From positions 1 to 64,000 of the forward strand of contig JARWMV010000059.1 in the NCBI GenBank assembly GCA_030998015.1: a stretch of DNA of 64,000 bases, given 5' to 3'. Positions 46,281 through 57,624 of this stretch are shown here, one piece after another. The notes beneath the pieces are model-generated. The model was not told where the DNA came from, made no database searches, and worked only from the letters and a program-made list of their open reading frames with translations. The position numbers and the translations under genes were made by a program. The stretch is from Ceratorhiza oryzae-sativae. Taxonomy: Eukaryota > Basidiomycota > Agaricomycetes > Cantharellales > Ceratobasidiaceae. The stretch's first letter is position 1. The number at the start of each line of letters is the position of its first letter.

Positions 46281-48272
46281 CTACGCCAAGGCCTCTGCAG
46301 CCGCAACGAAACGGCGCCGAGGCTTTCGCCTCACCACTGTTTCCCATCCGCCTCCATCGTCTTCAATGAGTAGCGAGCCTAGACATGCCGAGGCCGGAGT
46401 GGGATTGAACTTGGCACCGACAACCAAGTCCCTGTCGTCTTCCAAGCGGGGAGCAGTTGTGGGATTGACGACAGGGGTGGGTGTGGATGCGTCGATAGGG
46501 AGCCAGGGAGGCAGCGGCGCGGTTCGGTCGTCATGAGGGGAGAGAGGAGTGGTGGATGGGTGGACAGTTGAAGGACGGTCGGGTGTGGTAGGGGAGACCA
46601 TGGACGATGGAGCAGTGGCTGGTATCGTCGCAGACTTGCGTTCTGGTACTGGATCCAGTTCCCCGTCATCATCGAGCACCGGGATATTCGCTGGATCGAG
46701 TGCAACCCCCTCCCGTATTGCAGCATTTTTCTTCTTGTTCCGGTCCCGCCTCTTTTTGTTTTTCTTAGATACAGGCTCGGAGCGAATAGTGTGAGTCGCT
46801 GCGTCGGCGAATAGGATCTGGGTGGTGGTGGGGTTCGCATCTGGGTTGAGAGCGGGGATAGGTGAGGCGGGCACCGGGAGGAATTTGGCGAGGGAGGGAG
46901 AATCGAGTGCTGGAACTGCGCCTTGCGCCGGAGTTGGGGAAGTCATATCAAAACAGCCTAACGATAAATTAATCCAACGAACGCCCTGGTATAGTTGTAT
47001 ACATACCGCATATAGCCAGCGCAACATGCACCAACATTTCCAATATGATTTTGAGCAAGTCGAAAGTACACATGAGCGCACCTAAGGGAGTAATCAGCCA
47101 AACCTTTGATCCTGGGCATCTTATACTACTTACTGAATGACACTCGAACCATCCAACAAACCATTCGATACACCATGGAGCAGAGGCAAGCTACGAAAAA
47201 GCAAACTAGGGCTCCGCTTAGCACACATCATAGATAGTATATAGAAGCGCCATAACGTACTGGTCCAGACATGACAGTACCAGAACAGGACCCAGCAGTC
47301 CAGATCATAGTCGTATGTCGCTGTTGACGGCTTGCTGTACACCACCAGTGCACAGCTCTCCTCGGTGCACGGAGGGGGTCGGTACATCACGAACATGTTG
47401 GTCATCCGCTTCGGCTCCTCAAGTTCGTCTAGAATAATGTCGTCCAGTATGCTCCCGTAATCGAGCATTGCTGGGGCCGAGTCATCCTCCGAATCCGTCT
47501 CGAGCACAGTGTCTCCTCGAACAGGAAGCACGCGATAAGGGGTGCACTGCCCTAGACGAATAGCCGCTGACACCGGCGGTCGGGGCCTATCAGAGGGCGA
47601 CGCGGAGGGTGGGAGGGATTGTTGGGACCGGGGTAGTTGGATGAGCGGCGCGGGGACAGGGCGCATGAGCTGGTGGAGAGGTGTGATACCGGGGAGGATA
47701 GGGGAAAGAGAAGAGGAGTGGGGGTGAGAACGGATATGATGGGACTGGTTATAACGGGGGATATAGACATCATCGCCCTGCAGAGTAATGGGACTCAGCA
47801 CGGGTTGATGAGCGAGGGTTTTGTTACTGTGGCCATACGACCACGTCATTTTGTCGATAGTACGGCGGAAACCCGCCGTGTCGATAGGAAGGATAGTTGC
47901 CGCAGCCGTGGTCCAAGTTTTGACAAGGGCGTCTATGGCGTCGACGCTCGGGCTCCAGACGGCAGCGGCGACTGGCGTCACGTATAGCGCCAGCTCCGTG
48001 TCCGTGATTGGCGCCGGCGCCGGCAAGAACAGGCCCACCGGTAGCTGCAGACCGGCCCGGCTCAGACCCACATATCTGAAAAAGGAAAACATCAGAGGCG
48101 GGATATCGGCCAGTCAGCGTCCATCTACTCACGTCGCCAAGTGGGCCCCACGGATCCCGACGTCAACAGAGGCAAGAGTGATTGCAGAGGGCAGGTTATC
48201 GCTGGACATGGCAGCGAACAGAAGCGACTTGAGGCAGCCAGAAGCGAGCGCAAGAGGACGGGGGAGGTACAT
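46281..48272 (-). CDS. Family copy D: putative membrane protein with Lys-rich region and WETVV motif
   Basis: Exons 48133-48272, 47261-48075, 47134-47205, 47007-47081 and 46281-46957 join in phase on the minus strand to 592 residues. It pairs with copy B (QPVLSPITLQGDDVYIPRYN, SHPHSSSLSPILPG) and differs from it in exon 2 by one codon in length. Hydrophobic segments are CWVLFWYCHVWT/VCFFVACLC-like and the exon 4 segment ending LAIC. The basic cluster is KKNKKRRDRNKKKN and the C-terminal motif GGWETVVRRKPRRRF. The reading frame is intact. A 15-G run (46127-46141) lies in its 3' flank. Confidence 0.74.
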
Positions 48273-48850
48273 CTTGAGCTCGCTGCGACGGATTCATGTC
48301 TCTCCCCCTGCAGTCTTATAGTCCAGCAGAGTAGTCCCCCGCTCACTGCTACTCCGGGCGTATGTGCTGGCCGTTGCTTGGCATTTAATCTAGCTGGACC
48401 ATCGGCGCGAGTCTGGGTGCCGCCGTAAGGTTTGGGTCCGTCGCCAGTCAGGTGACACCAAGTTGGACTGGCGACAGTCGTTGTGTGGCGATTCTTTAAT
48501 GGTTTAGCACTTGGATGGTACCTTCTGGAGGTCGTGGGTACACTCTAACATAGCACAGATGATGCATTGGACTGGACTGGACGTGGTGGAAGACAACCAG
48601 ATCGTCACGTGAGGATGAGAGTGGGTGTGTTTGGTTGGCTCGAGCTCACGTGAGGACTTGCACTCCTGTTTTACCTGCGCCGGGTGGTCCTCCGCCGACG
48701 CTCCACAGTCTCTCGGCAAGAGTGGACCCGGCTTGGCAACGATGAGGGATTTATGAGATATTTTTGGACTGATAAGGGAGGTCCAAGGACTTCCGTACTG
48801 GAATGCCTTGGTTGCCTCGCTGTGGTCTATGACCTGCTTGTATGCGCGGA
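48273..48850 (-). promoter_or_regulatory. Upstream region of family copy D
   Basis: Matches the C and B upstream regions (TGTGTTTGGTTGGCTCGAGC, GATATTTTTGGACTGATAAG on the plus strand); homology stops at CTTGTATGC near 48845. Confidence 0.6.
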
Positions 48851-49330
48851 GAAATTGTGACATGGCATGTACAACTACAGCAGACGGCAAACGTTAACTC
48901 ACTGACCAGCTTAAAATGCTATTCTAATTCTCTTTTTCTTCCTCAGATCGTCCTCAATCGATGCACCCGCACCAAGTGGGGCCGAGTCGCATGAATGTGG
49001 TCCGTACAAGTGTTGTATGCATTGGAACATTCAACATAAGGAACTAGGTGACCAAACGAATCTGCATTCAAGAACCAAACCCAGCCAAGCCATCTGACGA
49101 CAGAAGCTCAACCCCCCAATTCCGTTCAATGAGCGAGCCGAAAGTCTCTAGATAGTGCCATTCGGACTCGAACATCCAGTATGTCGCTCCCTCCTACGTT
49201 TAGGCATAGCATGCCCAATGCCCTGAAGATTATTTCCCCGAAACTAATCGTTCATGTATACTACTCTTGAACCTGAGCCTCCGATGAGTGGCGTGACATA
49301 ATTGCGTTTCCTTATAGATACAACTTCGCC
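48851..49330. other. Intergenic region
   Basis: No gene or repeat recognised. Confidence 0.4.
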
Positions 49331-49600
49331 ATGTCCATTCCTTTTACTGTCGCAACCTTTTCGATCTCAGTCGCGTTCGTCGCCTCCTATTCTTTAGGGT
49401 TTGCTGGCAGGAAATGTGGAAGAATCCAACTCGGATATTCGATAGATTACCAAATTTACCCTTTTCGGGCGCATGCCAGGACTGAATATTTGGTTACAGC
49501 CGGAAAGTCATCACGTCTGTTGGTTCACTACAATGAAGGCCCGAACTCGCGGCTGCCGATATTGTTACCTGGTAGGGTGAGTTGCTATTTTGGCGACTGA
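49331..49600 (+). CDS. Possible small secreted protein, 89 aa
   Basis: The ATG opens a hydrophobic N-terminus (MSIPFTVATFSISVAFVASY) that reads like a signal peptide, followed by a 64-residue basic mature part with two cysteines. No family is recognised and no in-phase second exon was established. It may be a fragment or a chance frame. Confidence 0.28.
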   Translation: MSIPFTVATFSISVAFVASYSLGFAGRKCGRIQLGYSIDYQIYPFRAHARTEYLVTAGKSSRLLVHYNEGPNSRLPILLPGRVSCYFGD

Positions 49601-50061
49601 AAAAAGCCAAGGATTTGTGTCACAAAATCATACCCCACACTAATACTTCCTTTTCTCACTAGCCAGCGCGTTCTAAGCTGTCGACAACGGAAGATTCACA
49701 CGTGCTGTAGCACATTGACTTGGACGCTGGGAAGCGGACGCCACATTTGTGTTGGGCTATTTGAGACCATTTGAGCTTCTATAGAGTCGTGCTCAAAGCG
49801 TGCTGTCACAAGCAGAGAGCTGGATCCGGGTTTCGTCATTACCGAATAAAGGACATGCGCTGGCGGCTTTGTATTCAGTTAGCGCTGGGGTGACATAATG
49901 AGATGGGCACTGCCTGCGGGTGATCCACCACGACTACTCCTCAAGGCTAGCCTGCGACTGCACCCGTTCACACCCAGTTCTGCTTTCGGCCACCGCTGCA
50001 TGGTCTTCTGTGTTCTCAGCACCAAATCCGAAGCCCATTTGTATATCTAGTCGAATCTAAT
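49601..50061. other. Intergenic region upstream of RPAP1
   Basis: No gene is supported. Confidence 0.4.
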
Positions 50062-53000
50062 ATGTCACTCATCGGCGCCGTTGTCGAGCGCACTCCCGGC
50101 GCCCACGACACCTCCCAGACGCCATTTCCCGTCTCGGCCGACCCTAGGACCGGCTTTCCAGCCGCCACACACAGGCAAGTTGATTCTTTCCCTCAGCCTC
50201 CCAGGATCCGTGCTCCACATGTTTGCCATGCTCATTTTCAATCGATGACGACCACAGGTCACAGCGTCAGCGCAAGAGCGCATTCCACCGGGACAGGGAG
50301 GCGGCCCGCTCGCTTCCGCCCAAGGACGCGCCCATCCCGGTCGTCCAGCTCGCCACCATCGCACCAGACGCCACATGGCACTCGATGATGGAGGCCCAGA
50401 ATGCGCGCCAGGTGGCGAACATGTCTGCCCAAGAGCGCGACGACGACTTGCGAATGCTCCAGTCCAAGTTTGGCGACATGGCTGAACTGGCCGAGGTCCT
50501 GAAGCGCGCCAAAGATCTCAGGCTCAAGGCTGGTGCGTTCCATTTTACGTCTGATCCTGGGGATATATTATGTACTCATGTGTGATTAGACAAGCGACCG
50601 ACGTCACCCACCATCGAAGAAGTCTCGGATGAAGATGCAAAGACCCCAGCCCGTGCGCTCGCCCTGTCGTCTCCCTCTCAACCCAACCCAGCCCCAACCC
50701 ATCGCGTCGCATCCCCCGCTCGCCCGATCCTCTCGCGTCGTTCGTCCGTGTCTGGCCCGGGTGGATCACGCGCTGGCACTCCGGGCGTTCGCTTTGCCGA
50801 GGTTACACCCCGAGACGTATTCACGTATCCGTCGGCGCCGGCGTCGCCCAAACGTGCAGCGCTCATGATCGAGGCACCCCCTGCCGAGCCCAGCGGCGAA
50901 AACATCCCCAAGGTCCAGTGGACGGGCAAGGTCCCCGAGGTCGAGTCCAAGGTCGGGCCAGCAGTCGAGACCAAGGACCAAGGCGAAGACATGCCGGCCC
51001 TCGTGCCCGCCAGCACGGCTGATCTTGCATCCGAACCTCGACCGGAGCCCGAGTCCGCGCCGGAACCAAAGGCACATCCTCTCGCCCAAGTCGTGTCCGC
51101 CTCGCCGCCTCCCTCGCCGCCCCACCGATCTCCCTCTCCGCCCAAGCGGTCCCCCTCTCCGCCCGAGCTCAAAGTCACCGTCCCCACTCCTACCTCTTCC
51201 ACCTTCCCATCCATGAACCAGGTGGCCTTCCCCTCTTCCAACCAGGTTGCTTTCCCTTCTTCCGATTCCTCTTCCAACCTAGTCGCATTCCCCACCATGA
51301 GCCCAGCTACCCCAGCCGCAGATTCGTTCGATTCTGCCGCCGCCCGTCTCTCCATCGGATCTCAACTGTCCACCGATTCAGACGCATCCCACTACACGTC
51401 CAGCTCGGACATCTCCATCCCGCGCCTTACGCAATTAGCTGGCAACGTATCTACCGTCTCGCTAATCCCTCCGGGCTCCCCCATCTCGATTGATCTCGAA
51501 CCGAGCACACCCGAGGCGATCCGGCTGCAGTACTTCCCAGACGAGCCCGAGCCAAAGGATGTGCCCGCCTTGCAGTGGATAATGGACGCTGTGGATTTAC
51601 CGGAGATTCCAGATGCCGATCCAGCTGAGTACGAGGACGAGGACGAGGAGGATCAGACGGTGGGATTGGGACTGGACGTGATGCAAGAGGCAAATGCTGT
51701 GCATGCGGATGCAGAAGCCAAGCACGCACAGGATGTCGAGATGAAGGAAGCGCATCCAGAAGAGGAGACTACGCCCACTCGGGATACGTTTGACAAACCC
51801 AAGGACAAGGTTCCAGCCCAGATGGCGAGTGGCGGTGCTCCTTCATCTACCGACCCAGAGAAAGAGGCACTCCGACTCCGATATCAGGACCAAGAATTGC
51901 CTCGTTCCCGTCCCCAATCCGGCCTATTCGACGAAAAGGACGCGCCGCGATTCAATCTCGCCGGCACACCCATCCCGTACGACAAGGCCAAAGATCTCCC
52001 AGTCCACGATGGACTGCATCATAATGCCCGAACGAGTGCTGGTAAGTCCCGAAGAAACCTTTGGGCGGTGTGGATGTGTCAAGTCGGAGTCGGTGCGGTG
52101 TGTGTGGGCGTGATGGCCGTGGTCAGTTGGAAAGCCGCGGTCTAAAGGCCAGATCTCGATTGTGGGCACGCACGACTATTTTCATTGGGAGAGGCGCGGG
52201 AGGACCCGAGATGAACGGTCAGCTGGTTTGGATTCGGATTTCGTCTGGGGTGTGCGGTTTTCTCTGTGTTTTTCAATTTCTCTTGCTTTTTTTTTCCCTT
52301 TTTCTTTCTTCCTCGCTATTGCTTTCCTCTTTTGGGTGTTCTCCCGTGTTCAAAAAATCCAAACTCAAAATTGGACTAGTGAAAAAAGCACCACCTTCTT
52401 GCCTCTTCCACCACTATCCCAAACCAAAAACCCTGGAAAATCCGCACACCTCCACTCCGATCCCGCATGCACCAGCCCACGTGTTTACCTCGTGCCCTCG
52501 CTTGCCTTGTCTGTTTCGTCCCCCCCTACCTGCCGTTTTGCGCATGTTCGATCATTGCTAATGTTGCTTCTATATTATTTTTGATTGATAGGCTACACGC
52601 TGGAAGAGCTTTTGTACCTCGCGAGGAGCACCGCACCGATGCAGCGTGCGATGGCACTTGACGCCCTCGCCAGGTTGACCGCGCGTGTGGGGTGGGGTGA
52701 TCGGGAGGTGTGCCAGTGGTTTGCTCATGCTGGGTCTGGAAAACGGGATGACGTTTTGGCCGATGCTGGGTCTGCGGGGCGTGGTGGTGTGGATGAGCGG
52801 GGGAAGCAGAGGGGCGTTCTTGTGGATGAGCGGGGGAAAGGTGGGACTGCGGCTGAGTCGCCAAAGGGCGTTCTGGAGGTTGGACAACGCCAGAGTCTCC
52901 CCGCGACTGGGCAAAAAGCGGGCCTCCCCGCGACTAGGGGACGAAAGCGGGTTCCTGCAGCCAAGTTGCGAAAGCGCATTCCCGCGGCTGATCTACGCAA

Positions 53001-55690
53001 GCGCGTGATCGAATCGGCTAGCGCGGCGCTGGGCGAGCGAGGTGCCGTCGGGACGCGCGCGGTCGATTGCTTATACGCCGCTCTTGTCGTGTGGGATTGG
53101 AAGCTTGCCCGGGTCGGGGACGTGGAGCTTTCGCTCAAGGGAGCCGAGGCCGGGTCGAACGTGCATATCTTGCCGTCGGATTATGTCGTGCCCAAACGTG
53201 TCGAGGCCGGGATGGACGAGATGGACGTTGTGGACGATTTGCCGCTTGCTGGAATCTTGGATAACGTGACAAGGCAGTTCAAGGCGCGGTGGCTGCCGAA
53301 GAGTGTCCTTCGGCGGTTGTTGGAGATTGTCGTACGGCTTGCGCGGCAGTCTCGAGCTCACGCGTCTGCAGTGATGGATGCGCACGGACTCGTCCCTGAA
53401 ATTATACGCGCGTTTATTCTCTCCGGATCGCCTTATCCGGACGCTTCTGCAGACCAAACTAGCCAACCTGATGTGCTCGCTATTCGCCTTTTGACTATTC
53501 TCGTTCAGTCCTCTCGACAGAATGCGAGCGTGTTGCTTGACCCGACTGATACCCTCCTTCGTTTTGTCGCTGTCCTTCCGCCGGTCGATGCCTCGCCTGA
53601 TCTCTTGATTGCGACACTTGACCTATACACCGCATTTGGACGATATGGGATGTATGCGCACATTGCAACGACCGCCGCATCTTCCTTTGATGCCCTCGCT
53701 CAACACGTTCGAACACGTCGCGATCCGCGGCTCACGAGGAGCTGGATGCGCCTACGAGCGGTATGGATCGCCTGTGCGACCGATCCGCATCATACCACCC
53801 CTGCACACGAGATTTTGTGGTCTCAGATCGAAGGATGGGGCTGGGGTCCCGATACGCTTGCGTTTTGTCGGGATGCGGAAACGCCCGCAGAGGTCGTGTC
53901 CGATGTGTGGGGCGCCATCGCGGTTTGGCTCGAGGGTGCGAGTGTGAATGGAGTCAAGAGTGGAGAGGCTGAAAAGGCCGAGGCGATGGATGCGTTGAAA
54001 GTGGTTTTGCACAGGGCAAGGCTCGAGAGGTGGTTCAAGCTTCGGTTTTCCGGTTGAAGGATCTACTTGCGGCAGAGACGTTTGAGGTTCAGGCGATGGA
54101 GGGTGTAGCTGCGGATGCGGATGTCGTGTGTGCTGTCCTTCGGTTGAACCTTGCCCTCATCCCGGCACGGGTAACGGAACGGAACGGCTTGGGTCTCCTC
54201 TCGACTTGCCATTCGAAGACATGACTTTGCTCGTGCAAAAGGCGGCCTCGCATCGTATTTGGGATCTCGTCTATACGGATCACGTCGTATCTCCATACGC
54301 ATACACCCGGCTTGCGGCACTGGCTCTCTGTTTGGGTTACTACCTGGTTTTAGCTCGGCGCTTGGGGTCTCTGGATAAGCAGAGTGGCTGGGGCTCGCGT
54401 TTACGGTATTGCAGCGCCTTCCTCCTTCCTGTGCAGAAATTGCGGCTCAAATCGTTCGCGAGATAGGAGCGGTTGCTGTCGACATCCCAGGGCTGAATGA
54501 TATATCTCAACATTTGCAACCATTATGGGACGCCTTGTTGCCATTCGTTCTCCACGACCTTCAGCCTGATGCCGAATTCATCACATCGCCTCCACTCGTC
54601 TCGTCCACTGCCTTGTCTCGGAGCGCGACCCAGATATCATCCCCGCGACCCAAATTGGACACGAAGCTATACGGGCTTCCAGTGCGAAACGATTGGACCT
54701 TGCAACCGCTCAGTCATCTCCTTCATTCCGGAACGTCTCCGGTATTCAAGGTGTTGCCCAACGAGTGGAATTCGGACGAAGTGGAGGTTGTTCGTACCAT
54801 ACTTGCTCACTTGTGCCCGAGAGCTTGCCCTGTCCAAGGCCCCCGCCCTCCGGCTTTCTGGTGCAGAAATTGTGTTTGGGTGCATGCGCGTATTTATGCT
54901 CGAACATGGGCAGCCGCACGACGATTCGTCGTCCGAGATCTTCCGTGACCCTCAAGTCGAATACATGATGCGTAGTCTACTCGCGAGAGTTTCTCTCGGC
55001 TCGACCAAGAACTCGAAACAGGTTGAGCCGTCCCCGCTCGAGGTAGCCGCCAGCCGGCATCTATCTGGTCAACCGTTTTATCAATTCTATACCGATCTCA
55101 TTGGGCTCTACGATGCCGTCTCGTTTGCCCATCCTATTTTCTCTCGAATTCTGCTCCCGCCTCTAAGCATGAACTATGCCATCGACTATCGGCGACATTT
55201 CTGGGGTGATTATGGACACATTGCTCGCTCGGTACAGACCGAGCTCGCGGACGTGCCAAGCAGCTCACTCAAAGAATGGCTGTGGCCCCGGGATACAAAC
55301 GCAGAGATGATTGGCTGGTATCTCAAGGCGCTCATGAAAGGCAGTGTCACGGGTTTCCTGCGATTCGTTGCCGTGCACCACCTTGCGACTAGTCTATGGC
55401 CAGACCTGAATGGTGTTGATGGTTCGAGTTCGCCAGGAAGTCTAGGTTTAAGTTCGGAGGACAGGGATCGCACGCGTATGATTATTGGTGCGATAGTACA
55501 TCAGGCGGGGCCTGCACTTTTTGGGGCGATTGCTCTCTATGACCAAGGCCAAGACAATATCGTAACTTATCCTGAATGCTGGGAAGGGCGTAATTTAGGC
55601 GCGGATAAGCGAAGGAGGAGGCTTGAGTGGGCGGTATCCCTATGCGGAGAGCGTGTGCGGGGGAGACTAGAGTATGTTTTTCATAGCTAA
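50062..55690 (+). CDS. RPAP1: RNA polymerase II-associated protein 1 homologue (four apparent frameshifts)
   Basis: Exons 50062-50174, 50258-50532, 50590-52041 and 52592-55690. Family landmarks are GFPAATHR/SQRQRKSAF at the start, MSAQERDDDLRMLQSKFGDM, EAIRLQYFPDEPE, RFNLAGTPIPY ... DGLHHNARTSAG joined to YTLEELLYLARST, and MQRAMALDALARL (RPAP1 C-terminal signature). A long helical-repeat tail includes PFYQFYTDLIGLYDAVSFAH and DYRRHFWGDYGHIA. RPAP1 (yeast Rba50) helps assemble and import RNA polymerase II. The acidic/Pro-rich middle is disordered; 52740-53010 encodes a low-complexity insert. The reading frame shifts near 54046, 54170, 54390 and 54815, each at or next to a run of G or C, while homology continues. 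Sequence errors are likelier than decay. The first intron seems to use a GC donor (AG/GCAAGT). Confidence 0.85.
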
Positions 55691-55909
55691 GTCACTGTAT
55701 CTCTAGTAGTTTTATCCCAAAGCAATACTTCGAATAATGATAATCAAGTTTACATCACTGTTTGTTTCCTCGTGCGCGTATAATCTGATCATAGGGCTAC
55801 GCTCGTTTCGCCGATCCATAATAGGTATCGCCACCGAACCCTCGCCCGATAAATCACGCGTACGCCGAAGGATGGCCGAGTCTCTACCAATCACTACTTG
55901 CGGAGTACA

Positions 55910-56607
55910 TTATGGCAGTTTTCATAAGTCGGAGCCGATCGAAAAACAAACGCCCAAGTGTGTAAACCGTTGTATGGACAAGAACACCACGATGGATGAC
56001 GCTATCAAAAACGTAAAGATACCATTCTATTCGCCTCGTTGGCGCGAACAATTCTATATAAAGATCATTTTGATAGAGTTGGCTGAGGCTACAGGCTTAG
56101 TCAAGGGGTGGTATCCCCCCTGAGTGCATGCCAGCTAAGATACCTGTCAAAGCATGCGAGTGCAAGTAGGTAGAATAGCATATAAGTAGTGTCTGTGCAA
56201 ATTCTCTCGTTGGTATAAGCCTTAATGGGTGAGATATACTTCATATACTCCTGAAGTTTAGGCATACCGGCGGCTAGTAGGGCCATATTTCACCCCTTAA
56301 GGCTTATATCAACGAGAGAATTTGCACAGACACTTATATGCTATTCTATCTACTTGCATTCGCATGCTTTGACAGGCATCTTAGCTGATGTGCACTCAGG
56401 GGGATACCACCCCTTGACTAAGCCTGTAGCCCCAGCCAACTCTATCAAAATGATATGTATGTAGAATTGTTCGCTCCAACGAGACGAATCGAATGGTATC
56501 TTTATATTTTGATATCATCACCCGTTGTGGCGTACTTGTCCATACAACGGTTTACACACTTGGGCGTTTATTTTTTGATCAGCTCCGACTTATGAAAACC
56601 GCCATAA
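55910..56607. mobile_element. 698-bp foldback element
   Basis: Arms beginning TTATGGCAGTTTTCATAAGT mirror the right end (CTTATGAAAACCGCCATAA) and stay complementary to a loop of about 50 bp near 56237-56285. There is no transposase. A TTA/TAA edge is present on each side, so the exact target duplication is ambiguous. The family differs from the CACT-ended palindromes. Confidence 0.82.
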
Positions 56608-57624
56608 GGTGTTTACCTAGGGTGCTAGGTATTAGTAAAGTAGTTATGGCCAGGAGGTAATGTAGGCTCCGAGAGGTTTATATGAGAGATTTGCCTGAGC
56701 CAACCCTATAACATTGGCGACGGGTGGGAGAGCGATTGGAACGTCGACACACCCGGCTGAACCAAGATCAAATCTCCACCCTTCAAATGCTTCGGGTAAG
56801 CGCATAGTCCTTGCGTCAGGATATACCGAACTTCAGGGGACATAAAAGCCCTTCCTTCATGGTCACCACTGTATTTTAACCGGCTTCTTTCCCGTCAAAG
56901 GCTCAACGGCTGGCGTGGGGTACCCTTCGAGCGGATTTTGTTTGTGGAGCCTATAGAAAACAAATATGGACATCGAATATACCAGAACACTCTAGCGATT
57001 GCATGAATCGTGTAGTAAGATTTTTATACTTACTGTAACATCCTACAATGTACAAGAGCGACTCTTAACGTGCCTAGAGGGAGCGCATTCCGGCTCTGTA
57101 GCTAGCACCCCACACAGTTCATATATCCACGTTTATTCACCTTGTAGACTGTGGGCTACGCAGATCTATTGCGTGATTTTTAGCATCGATTTCCACAGAG
57201 CCCGATACCAACAGCTATTTCGTGCATGATGTGCCAACACCTTTTAGGATGGCCAACAGATTTTGTGTTGGGCCCACAGGTATTTGTTTAACACTAGTGT
57301 CCCAGGATGATCTAATGCACCAGAACAAGGCAAACAAAGGCCACTACCCATTTCATCACGCTTCTAATCGATGCCTTTGATTAAAGAATCACCGAGCGAA
57401 GTTTAAACCGGCTGCTAATAGGTGGTATTGAATTTGCAATATCTGATAACCGGTTTCCGCATGTACTTTCCGAATGAGCGCCCATGTCATCCTTCTCAGC
57501 TAAACCATACATGGCACCTGCCAACCGTTTTTCCATCAGCTCCTGAAGGCCTTATCGCGGTGCAGCACATCATTGTATTGTTTCCCGACGGGTGGGGGCC
57601 TGTACTATAAGTAAAAGGGCTGGG
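56608..57624. other. Repeat-rich interval upstream of the F-box gene
   Basis: It holds an LTR-like repeat (56955-57165) and, near 56712-56725, TATAACATTGGCGACGG, which resembles an LTR end followed by a primer-binding region. No gene is supported. Confidence 0.4.
56955..57165 (+). repeat. LTR-like dispersed repeat, copy 2
   Basis: Diverged copy of 43905-44110 with collinear matches over about 200 bp. Confidence 0.48.

Noticed and set aside
27100..48850. CRISPR-like or rDNA-like array
   Set aside because: The repeats are kilobase gene units in both orientations, not short spaced repeats or rRNA.
50678..51355. 225-residue minus-strand frame
   Set aside because: Antisense shadow of the Pro/Ser/Glu-rich middle of RPAP1.
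57592..57624. Upstream start of the F-box gene at 57592
   Set aside because: The codon there is GTG; the first ATG in frame is at 57625.
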